From assembly GCA_016649785.1 (NCBI GenBank), contig JAENXB010000021.1, positions 1 through 20,967 of the forward strand: a stretch of DNA of 20,967 nt, written 5' to 3'. A model generated the notes under the pieces. The model saw only the letters and a list, made by a program, of their open reading frames with translations. It was not told the origin of the DNA and ran no database searches. The position numbers and the translations under genes were made by a program. This document shows positions 15,042 through 20,967 of the stretch, in pieces. This stretch comes from Flavobacteriaceae bacterium (GTDB lineage: Bacteria; Bacteroidota; Bacteroidia; Flavobacteriales; Flavobacteriaceae). How positions within the stretch are numbered: the first letter of the stretch is position 1; every line of letters begins with the position of its first letter.

Positions 15042-15137
15042 ATGAAGACAGCACCCAAGAGACCAAAACACAAGGGTTCTGCGACTTTGATGAAAAACCC
15101 CCATTTGGCTGAGCGAATTTCTTTTGAATTTTTATAA
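15042..15137 (+). CDS. Possible 31-residue basic small protein
   Basis: An ATG-initiated ORF begins 11 bp after the kinase stop codon and ends directly at the terminator stem. It encodes MKTAPKRPKHKG, continuing to a second Met at 17, and ends ERISFEFL. The first half is rich in Lys, Arg and Pro. The position between a gene and its terminator, with an A/T-rich leader like that of real starts in this genome, makes it a credible small gene. It could equally be a chance ORF in a 3' untranslated region. No family recognised. Confidence 0.4.
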   Translation: MKTAPKRPKHKGSATLMKNPHLAERISFEFL

Positions 15138-15166
15138 AGAGCCTGAATTTCAGGTTCTTTTTTTTT
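15138..15166 (+). terminator. Strong intrinsic terminator after the deoxynucleoside kinase unit
   Basis: AGAGCCTGA and TCAGGTTCT pair (9 bp, one G-U) around an ATT loop and run straight into nine T. Its last bases are 10 bp before the first residues of the PhzF remnant. Confidence 0.9.
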
Positions 15167-15175
15167 AACTAACTC

Positions 15176-15900
15176 TTGTTAATATTTTCCGGGAATCCCG
15201 CTTGTGTTGTCCCTCTTCAGAAATGGCTCCCAGATACATTATTGCTGAAAATAGCCAGGGAAAATACGGTAGCCGAAACTGCCTTTTTTGTTGAAGCAGG
15301 TGAAAAAATTCACTTGAGATGGTTCACGCCTGAAACCGAAATGGATCTTAGTGACCATGCAACCCTTGCCACAGCACATGCGCTACATTCCATACTTGAC
15401 TATCATCAAAAAAATTTAGTTTTCACTACCAAAAGTGGCGATTTGGAGGTCTTCATAAAAAATGATAGATATAACCTGAAATTCCCTTCCAGAAAACCAC
15501 TTCCAACTCCCTTGCCAGAACTTATGGAAAAAGCCATAAATATAAAACCTGCTGAATTGTTGAAGGCACGCGATTTTGTTTTGGTTTACCCCTTAAAGGA
15601 AGATATTCGGAATATAGAGATCAACAGGTTGTATTTTGATCAACTGGACCTTGGCACCGGAAGAGTGATCTTATTTCCAGATTTTTTACCCCGGGAGCTT
15701 CTGTTTTTGAAGATCCGGTAACCGGATCGGCACATTGTTCGCTAATTCCTTACTGGAGTGAAAAACCGGATAAAACCGAGATGAAAGCAAAACAAATTTC
15801 AGATCGGGGAGGGAGTCTTTTTTGTGAAAAAAAAGAGGAACGTGTTCTTATTAGCGGAAAAGCAAAGACCTATTCCGAAGGATTCCTTCGGACTGATTAG
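15176..15900 (+). pseudogene. PhzF-family isomerase pseudogene
   Basis: Clear PhzF-family sequence in two frames. Frame 1 runs from SGNPACVVPLQKWLP through NTVAETAFFVEAG, LRWFTPETEMDL and ATLATAHAL to about 15672. The rest (SRFFTPGASVFEDPVTG, SAHCSLIPYW, DRGGSLFCE, RVLISGKA) is in another frame, 15673-15900. Lesions are: loss of the first ~15 residues including the usual VDAFT segment (a stop lies just upstream and no ATG is available), the family CGHAT active-site loop changed to SDHAT, and a frameshift with apparent loss of roughly ten codons near 15670. The glutamate in ETAFF persists. The gene is almost certainly non-functional. Confidence 0.88.
15874..15892. repeat. Inverted repeat at the end of the PhzF pseudogene
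   Basis: TCCGAAGG and CCTTCGGA form an 8-bp stem with an ATT loop, between the end of the pseudogene and the convergent glucokinase gene. It may act as a terminator, but no T tract follows on either strand. Confidence 0.45.
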
Positions 15901-15915
15901 GATTGTTTTCAATTC

Positions 15916-16986
15916 TCATAATAGCATTGCCCCGTAAAGTGCGGCTCCATAGGTTGCGGTTTTTTCATTGAGAATCGCTTTAACCGGCATTAGATCCAGG
16001 AGCTGCTCCATTCTGTCTGACTTAATAAAATTTTGGTTGAAAATTTCCTTATCAATAGTTTTAATAATTTTTGGCACAATTCCGCCACCTATAAAAATTC
16101 CACCGGTAGCTTTTGTTTTTAATGCAAACTGATTGGCTTCCGTGGCCAGGTAGCTAACAAAAAGATCTATGGTTTCTTTACAAATAGGGTAATTTCCCTC
16201 TAAAGCAGCAGTACTTATAACGGCCGCCGGATCTTCATGTAAAATTCGCTCTTGAAACCAGGTTGGTTCTTTTATTCCCCTGGAATTTATAAGGAATTGG
16301 TAGATGTCATATATTCCAGAACCGGAGATGATTCTTTCCCAGCTTACCAATCCATATTTTTCATGCAAGAAATGCCATAAATCAGCGTCAAATTTATTCC
16401 TGGGACTAAATTCGGAGTGTCCACCTTCGGTGGCAAATGGATGATAGGCCTTTCCATCCCAAAATAATCCTGCTTCACCAAGTCCTGTACCAGGGGAAAT
16501 AATGACGGCATTTCCGGGTATTTCCGATCCTTTTCTTATTTCCTCAAAATCGGATTCTTCCAGCGCGCCCAATCCAAAAGCATTGGCTTCCATATCATTT
16601 ATAATCGCAACATTCCTAATGCCAAGTTCCCTACGGATCTCTTTTTCATCGATTATCCAGGGAAAATTTGTCCCCTTTACAATGCCTTTATTAACCGGCC
16701 CTGCAACTCCAAGACACATACTGTCTATTTTCAAAAGATCCTCATTTTTAAATTTCTTGACAATTTCCTGAAAAGAGGAGTGATCTTTAGTGATATAGGA
16801 TTTTTGTTTTATGGGTTGGAGGGTTCCATCATCCATTTGATATAGCGATAAATTGGTCTTTGTACCTCCAACATCAGCGGCCATCACACGGCCTGATAAT
16901 TCTTTGAGATCTTTCTGCTTCGGAAAAGCAAGCGGAAACTTATAGTTGCCTTGATGGTTATATTTAAATCCTATAGTTCGTTCCAT
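15916..16986 (-). CDS. glk: Glucokinase, Glk family
   Basis: ATP-dependent phosphorylation of glucose in the cytosol. The 356-residue protein has the phosphate-1 loop DVGGTKT at 38-44, GVAGP at 93-97, the catalytic Asp131 in INDMEANAFG, SPGTGLGEAG at 164-173 and EGGHSEFSPR at 187-196. These match the Glk (PF02685) family rather than the ROK family. The ~35-residue stretch before the first loop is coding-like and usual in Bacteroidota members, so I keep the ATG at 16984-16986. It is divergent from the GH130 gene. Phosphorolysis of a mannosyl-glucose would release glucose for this enzyme (inference). Confidence 0.92.
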   Translation of the reverse strand: MERTIGFKYNHQGNYKFPLAFPKQKDLKELSGRVMAADVGGTKTNLSLYQMDDGTLQPIKQKSYITKDHSSFQEIVKKFKNEDLLKIDSMCLGVAGPVNKGIVKGTNFPWIIDEKEIRRELGIRNVAIINDMEANAFGLGALEESDFEEIRKGSEIPGNAVIISPGTGLGEAGLFWDGKAYHPFATEGGHSEFSPRNKFDADLWHFLHEKYGLVSWERIISGSGIYDIYQFLINSRGIKEPTWFQERILHEDPAAVISTAALEGNYPICKETIDLFVSYLATEANQFALKTKATGGIFIGGGIVPKIIKTIDKEIFNQNFIKSDRMEQLLDLMPVKAILNEKTATYGAALYGAMLL

Positions 16987-17253
16987 AAATACTGACTAAA
17001 ATTTCAGAGAATATCTATTAAATATACAATAAAATCAAGTTAACATTGAAAACCTGCAGCCATTAATAGTTGGCATGCCAAAGTTCTAAAGACATAGTGA
17101 AAAACTAAATAGCATTGTAAACACACTTCGTCAAGCCAGAAACAAATTGAAAACATAATTTCATAAGATGATAAATATCAGTTATTTATACCTTAAAATA
17201 TTATTGATATTTATTACCTTTAAGAGGTTTATGTGCTAAAAAAAATTAATTAT
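16987..17253. promoter_or_regulatory. Divergent promoter region, glucokinase / GH130
   Basis: 267 bp of AT-rich sequence between divergent genes. TACCTTTA at 17215-17222 resembles a -7 element for GH130, but the nearest TTG is too close. No operator was recognised. Confidence 0.3.
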
Positions 17254-18726
17254 ATGCGAGTTTCTGTAACACGAAAAAACATCAAATTTCTTCCGGATTC
17301 CAGTCGGATCATAGCCAGATTTTTTATGAGTGGGGAGTTAAGGACCCAGCAACTCATTATGAGAGTCCTCAACCTTCAAGATGACAAAGTGAACATGGCC
17401 CTGGAACAAACCTTAAGGGAATTTGCAAACCGGCACCGGAATATCTCAAAGGTTTTCTTGAATCATGCGGTGAAAATACAGGACATCATTGAGGGAATGA
17501 AAATTAATTTTGACGACTTGTCTTTAGAACGTAAAATGTTGATAGGAGCATACTGTACCAGTGAATATGCGATAGAATCTGCCGCAATTTTCAATCCTTC
17601 GATAATAGAAGATTTAGATCAAACCTATTTGAAACCATGGGAAAAGAGAGTGATTATTTCCTTTCGGGCTACCGGAGAAGGCCATGTTTCCTCATTGGTA
17701 TTTAGAAGAGCAATCCTGGACAATAATAATGACTTAATAATTAGCCGGGTTGGTGAAAACATCGATGTGCCGGTGATCTCTCATAAAAAATTATACAATA
17801 AGGAACAATTTTGTAAAAAGATGAAGGAAATGAATATTCCTGAGAAATATTCGCAAAATATCATGAGTGGCCTCCCAGATAAATTTGAATACTCTTTATT
17901 GAAGAATGAAGTAGAGAGAGTTTTGCATAATAGCGACTTATCTACAGATAATCAAATTGCACTTGAAGAGATGACCTGGCTTGTAGATTCGTTCTACGAT
18001 ATTAAATTCCACAAAGATTACGATCTTACTGAACGGGTGATTTTCCCTATCTCAAATGCTGAAAAGAGTGGAATAGAAGATGTGAGGTTTGTAAAATTTA
18101 CTGATGATGACAACAGTGTCAAAATATTTGCAATCTATACAGCTTTTGATAGCAAAACTACCCTTCCCAAGCTGATATCTACAGATGATTTTTATACGTT
18201 TAGGGTCATGCCAATGCATGGAAATGGTGCCAGAGATAAGAATTTGGCGTTATTTCCAAGAAAGATTAAAGGAAAATATGCTATGCTTGCAAGGGTGGAT
18301 GGTGTAAATAATTATATCATGTATTCAGACAGAACAACGCTCTGGAATAATCCGGAAATTATCCAACAACCTAAATATCCCTGGGAATTTACCCAGATAG
18401 GGAATTGCGGATCCCCTATATGGACGGAAGAAGGTTGGTTAATCATCACTCATGGAGTTGGAACCATGCGCCGTTATTGCATTGGTGCTTCCTTGTTTGA
18501 TCTGGATGACCCTTCAAAAGAAATAGGCCGTCTTGAAGAACCACTGCTCACACCAATGGAACATGAAAGGGAAGGCTATGTACCCAATGTAGTTTATTCC
18601 TGCGGATCGCTTATTCATAACAACAATCTTATTCTACCCTATGCCGTATCAGATTATTCTTCTACGTACGGTGTTGTAGATATGACTGAATTACTGGATG
18701 CTCTAAAAAGATCGAAAAAGGCCTAA
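17254..18726 (+). CDS. Glycoside hydrolase family 130 protein (probable beta-mannoside phosphorylase or hydrolase)
   Basis: A GH130 five-bladed beta-propeller enzyme. Family marks are GIEDVRF at 273-279 (equivalent of the G-x-EDPR motif), MHGNGARDKNLALFPRK at 321-337 in the phosphate/substrate region, GNCGSPIWTEEGWLIITHGVG at 383-403, LFDLDDPSKEIGR and NVVYSCG. GH130 enzymes act on beta-mannosides, mostly by phosphorolysis giving mannose 1-phosphate. The precise substrate cannot be read. It belongs to the longer (~490-residue) forms with an extended N-terminal region. The start is ATG 17254 (MRVSVTRKNIKF, 490 residues), preferred over an in-frame GTG at 17233. There is no signal peptide, so it acts in the cytosol on imported sugars, consistent with a sugar transporter gene beyond the IS. 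Confidence 0.9.
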   Translation: MRVSVTRKNIKFLPDSSRIIARFFMSGELRTQQLIMRVLNLQDDKVNMALEQTLREFANRHRNISKVFLNHAVKIQDIIEGMKINFDDLSLERKMLIGAYCTSEYAIESAAIFNPSIIEDLDQTYLKPWEKRVIISFRATGEGHVSSLVFRRAILDNNNDLIISRVGENIDVPVISHKKLYNKEQFCKKMKEMNIPEKYSQNIMSGLPDKFEYSLLKNEVERVLHNSDLSTDNQIALEEMTWLVDSFYDIKFHKDYDLTERVIFPISNAEKSGIEDVRFVKFTDDDNSVKIFAIYTAFDSKTTLPKLISTDDFYTFRVMPMHGNGARDKNLALFPRKIKGKYAMLARVDGVNNYIMYSDRTTLWNNPEIIQQPKYPWEFTQIGNCGSPIWTEEGWLIITHGVGTMRRYCIGASLFDLDDPSKEIGRLEEPLLTPMEHEREGYVPNVVYSCGSLIHNNNLILPYAVSDYSSTYGVVDMTELLDALKRSKKA

Positions 18727-18769
18727 AGTATTGGTATGGGAAGACAAAACTTTTACATCGGATACTGAT

Positions 18770-18824
18770 CCCTATTAAAGGGAGGATTTCCTCATGTCCT
18801 CAAAATAGGGCGTACTTTTTTTCT
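18770..18824 (+). terminator. Probable terminator after GH130
   Basis: CCCTATT (18770-18776) pairs with AATAGGG (18804-18810), with a smaller GAGG/CCTC helix inside. Seven or more T follow at about 18815-18822. The long loop makes it less certain than the other terminators. Confidence 0.5.
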
Positions 18825-18837
18825 TCAACACACATAG

Positions 18838-19008
18838 CGGCATAAAGGTATAAGGCAGCACTCCAGGTTTGTCAATCCTGCAGAACAAGCAGCACAGAAC
18901 TTTGCCATAATACGTTCTGTAATAGACACAACAATCAAAAACGGATTAAATGTGCCGGAAGCCTTGGCTCTTATACTAAATTTGATCTTCAAACCACAGA
19001 CTGATTAG
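18838..19008 (+). pseudogene. Remnant of a transposase C-terminus, IS66-like
   Basis: A 56-codon open stretch without an ATG, bounded upstream by a stop at 18835-18837, encodes EQAAQNFAIIRSVIDTTIKN then GLNVPEALALILN and stops at 19006-19008. The pattern of an Ala/Ile start, IRS.IDT, KNGL.V and A.L matches the last helix of IS66-type TnpC proteins as I remember them (SLIETAK.NGL). It has no start and no other transposase domains, so it is a fragment left by an older element. The family call is moderate confidence. That it was coding is better supported by its composition. Confidence 0.5.
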
Positions 19009-19080
19009 CCCTTATGTTTGTAGTCTATAAGTCAAGAACAGTTTCTAACTTACCTGTTCAAAACTTAAAAGACTCAAGAT

Positions 19081-20157
19081 ATGGAACGTACCATCAAAAA
19101 ATTAGATTTTACTGGAGAGAATATTTATATTGGATTGGACACCCATTTAAAGAATTGGAAATCTACCATTCTGGTAGGGAACACTTTCTTCAAGACATTT
19201 TCACAAGATCCAAACGCTGGTGTCCTGTCAAAGTATTTGAATAAGAATTTTCCGGGGGCCAACTATTATTCTGCTTATGAGGCCAGCTTTAACGGTTTCA
19301 AAGCCCACCGGGAATTAACGGGCTTAGGAATAAAAAATATAGTGGTGAACCCAGCGGACATACCAACTACAGACAAGGAGCGCAAGCAAAAAGAAGATGC
19401 CAGGGATAGCCGTAAAATAGCGGAACAGCTTGCTGCAAGCAAATTAGAGGGCATCTATGTTCCTGGAATTGAATTGGATGGAGATAGAGCGATGATAAGG
19501 TTCCGCAAGACCATTACAAAAGAAATAGCAAGGAACAAGTGTAGGGTAAAATCATTTTTATACTATCACGGTATTACAATACCCAAACAATTTGCCAATA
19601 AGACCCAGTGGTCAAAAGGTTTTACCACTTGGTTGAAAGAATTGGATTTGCCCACAACCAGTTCAAAATTTACCCTTGACGCTATTATTGAGCTCGTACT
19701 TTTTTTAAGGGTCCAACAATACCAAACATTAAAAAGCACAAAAGCTTTGTCCCAAGAGGAAAAATATAAAAACAATGTAGCGTTGCTTATCAGCATTCCA
19801 GGTATAGGGTTGATAACGGCAATGACCCTTTTAACAGAGATAGACGATATCTCCAGGTTCAAAAATTTGGATAGCTTATGTTCCTATATAGGATTGGTCC
19901 CCATGACAAATTCATCGGGAGAACTCGACTCGGTGGGCCACATTACCAAAAGACAAAATAAAGTCTTGAGGAGCATGATAGTGGAAAGTTCCTGGGTTGC
20001 TATACGAAATGACCCTGCTTTGATGTTGGCATATCAAAAACTCATTGTAAGGATGAAACCAACGAAAGCTATTATAAGAATATCAAAAAAGATGATAAAC
20101 AGGATACGGTACGTTCTAAAAAATCAAATACCCTATGTTAAAGCAGTTGTTGAATAA
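19081..20157 (+). CDS. IS110-family transposase (DEDD recombinase)
   Basis: A complete 358-residue recombinase. The N-terminal RuvC-like DEDD domain shows Asp20 in GLDTH, Glu67 in SAYEASF, and Asp106/Asp109 in KEDARDSRKIAEQLA. The C-terminal Tnp_20 domain has the helix-hairpin-helix ISIPGIGLITAMTLLTEIDD at 238-257 and the conserved NSSGELDSVGHITKRQNKVLR at 277-297, with Ser279 at the position of the catalytic serine. A predicted coiled-coil-like linker with charged residues lies between. All catalytic residues are intact, so it may be active. IS110 enzymes are guided by an RNA from the element's non-coding end. Start ATG 19081 with A-rich leader. Confidence 0.95.
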   Translation: MERTIKKLDFTGENIYIGLDTHLKNWKSTILVGNTFFKTFSQDPNAGVLSKYLNKNFPGANYYSAYEASFNGFKAHRELTGLGIKNIVVNPADIPTTDKERKQKEDARDSRKIAEQLAASKLEGIYVPGIELDGDRAMIRFRKTITKEIARNKCRVKSFLYYHGITIPKQFANKTQWSKGFTTWLKELDLPTTSSKFTLDAIIELVLFLRVQQYQTLKSTKALSQEEKYKNNVALLISIPGIGLITAMTLLTEIDDISRFKNLDSLCSYIGLVPMTNSSGELDSVGHITKRQNKVLRSMIVESSWVAIRNDPALMLAYQKLIVRMKPTKAIIRISKKMINRIRYVLKNQIPYVKAVVE

Positions 20158-20336
20158 AGAAACTATAAAAATCAATATAATCATTAAAAGATCGCTCTTT
20201 GTAACTTGCGACACCAGTTTACCGGTAGTTCGTTTTGAATAGTCTGCGGCTTTTACCTATAAAAATTTAATTCGGGAAATGCGACTTTATTTATATTGTT
20301 CGTTGATAGAAGGTTGATTTTATAGTTCTTATTTAC
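20158..20336. other. Non-coding 3' flank of the IS110 transposase
   Basis: 179 bp between the transposase stop and the hairpin cluster. It is a mix of AT-rich sequence and GC-richer stretches (CGCTCTTTGTAACTTGCG at 20194-20211 and TACCGGTAGTTCG at 20219-20231). Short self-complementary bits are present but no convincing long stem. It may form the 5' part of a guide RNA or its promoter. Confidence 0.4.
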
Positions 20337-20438
20337 GGATCGAGGATCCTCTTTAAAACCCTATGGTTTTAAGTAGCATTGTTGAAGTGGAACAACTTTA
20401 TTAACGGACTTCGTCCTCAAAGTTATTTCCAATTCAAC
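20337..20438 (+). ncRNA. Candidate bridge RNA (seekRNA) of the IS110 element
   Basis: Three hairpins in series. The first is GGATC-GAG-GATCC (20337-20349). The second is TTTAAAACC-CTAT-GGTTTTAAG (20352-20373). The third is a 58-nt interrupted stem (20381-20438): GTTGAA/TTCAAC, then TGGAA/TTCCA, then AACTTT/AAAGTT, then GGAC-TTC-GTCC, with a 1x1, a 1x2 and a 6x2 internal loop between. A multi-loop stem 3' of the transposase fits the RNA of IS1111-like members. Function is inferred from position and structure, and the strand and exact ends are not known. Confidence 0.4.
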
Positions 20439-20725
20439 AAGCTATAAGCATCATCATGGGTCTTTTTTAAAAATAAAAAATAATTAACTTATTACTAATC
20501 AATAATTTAACTTTTTTATAGACAAATAAAGTAAGATAAAATTTGGATTACAACATAGAAGTTACATAAGTTCTAATAAAAAATATTGAGGCTGATTTGA
20601 AATTTATTTAGGTTATTATTTATAAATTCTTTCCTTACCGGTGGAAGCACCTTTATTAAATTTCCTCTTCCTACATATTTTGCTCAATGCTATAAATAAG
20701 ATATGCAAAAAAATAGCGCTAACCC
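20439..20725. other. AT-rich intergenic region left of the sugar transporter
   Basis: 287 bp with no gene. It has a T6 run after GGGTC at about 20458-20466, long AT stretches and a GGTG-GAAG-CACC mini-hairpin at 20641-20652. The right end of the IS should lie here or just before. On the minus strand AGCGCT followed by seven T at about 20708-20720 could weakly terminate the transporter transcript. Confidence 0.5.
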
Positions 20726-20967
20726 CTATTTATTCAAATTTTCCGATAACCTCTGATTTCTATGATCAAAAGTTACAAGCTCCTTCTCTATCTCCTCCAG
20801 GGATTTCCCCTTCGTTTCAGGCATCATTTTAAGAACAAAAATTAACTGAAAAATCATTAAAATACTGAAAAAAGAAAAAACCTGCCAGGGTTCAAATTTA
20901 TTAATTATAACAGCTCCAATTAAGGTGACAAATGCAGCAAATACCCAATGGGTACCACTACCCCAAG
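20726..20967 (-). CDS. Sugar MFS transporter, C-terminal end (partial)
   Basis: The minus strand from the right edge reads WGSGTHWVFAAFVTLIGAVI, then a second hydrophobic helix (VFSFFSILMIFQLIFVLKMM), then PETKGKSLEEIEKEL and a stop at 20726-20728. The PETKGKSLEEIE signature is the hallmark of the sugar-porter (SP) branch of the major facilitator superfamily, located at the cytosolic end of the last transmembrane helix. Some 80 residues are visible and the remainder lies outside the window. Its position beside GH130 and glucokinase suggests import of a mannoside or related sugar (inference). Confidence 0.9.
   Translation of the reverse strand, partial: WGSGTHWVFAAFVTLIGAVIINKFEPWQVFSFFSILMIFQLIFVLKMMPETKGKSLEEIEKELVTFDHRNQRLSENLNK

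Larger units (their letters stand above)
19009..20460 (+). mobile_element. IS110-family insertion sequence (ends not resolved)
   Basis: It contains an intact IS110-family transposase with a short 5' flank (at most 72 bp from the remnant stop) and a long structured 3' flank. Members of this family often lack terminal inverted repeats and target duplications, so the ends given are estimates from the gene and the hairpin cluster. The element separates a GH130 gene from the convergent sugar transporter gene. Confidence 0.6.

Noticed and set aside
19014..19244. 76-codon ORF overlapping the start of the IS110 transposase
   Set aside because: It is in another frame of the transposase N-terminus, which has all family motifs in its own frame.
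20641..20832. 63-codon plus-strand ORF near the right edge
   Set aside because: It is the antisense of the sugar transporter C-terminus and spacer. The minus strand carries the clear PETKGKSLEEIE signature.

Overview
The window looks like chromosomal DNA from a member of the Bacteroidota, most likely a flavobacterium (family Flavobacteriaceae). The evidence is moderate AT richness, A-rich leaders without Shine-Dalgarno sequences, several protein families typical of the group, and the arginine gene order with an ArgF'-type transcarbamylase. No rRNA or tRNA gene was seen.

Layout. (1) 1-3050: an AldB/ExaC-like aldehyde dehydrogenase and a DUF779 protein (minus strand, with a clear intrinsic terminator), divergent from an AraC-family regulator that probably controls them. 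(2) 3054-12872: a nine-gene minus-strand arginine/proline operon. In transcription order it is GNAT acyltransferase, argG, argC, proC, argD, argF', argB, argE-like deacylase, argH. Together the genes cover glutamate to arginine through N-acylated (probably N-succinylated) intermediates, plus the last step of proline synthesis. The first two junctions and argF'-argB-argE are tight. The proC/argD, argD/argF' and argE/argH gaps carry intergenic repeats: five co-oriented copies of one 24-nt element, a 124-bp tandem duplication, a heptamer microsatellite and strand-biased purine-rich tracts. (3) 13176-15900: a lipoprotein with two DUF302 repeats, a deoxynucleoside kinase, a possible 31-residue small ORF ending at a strong terminator, and a decayed PhzF-family pseudogene. 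(4) 15916-20967: a glucokinase, a GH130 glycoside phosphorylase/hydrolase, and the 3' end of a sugar MFS transporter cut by the right edge, which resembles a beta-mannoside uptake and phosphorolysis locus. An IS110-family insertion sequence lies between GH130 and the transporter, next to a remnant that looks like the C-terminus of an IS66-type transposase.

The most interesting candidate is a run of hairpins about 180-280 nt downstream of the IS110 transposase, including a 58-nt interrupted stem with internal loops. It is in the right place to be the bridge RNA (seekRNA) of an IS1111-like member of the family. Other points are an arginine pathway probably using succinylated intermediates (Ala90 in ArgF'), a GNAT with a four-cysteine motif as candidate first enzyme, and genes whose C-terminal tails appear to be made of intergenic repeat sequence.
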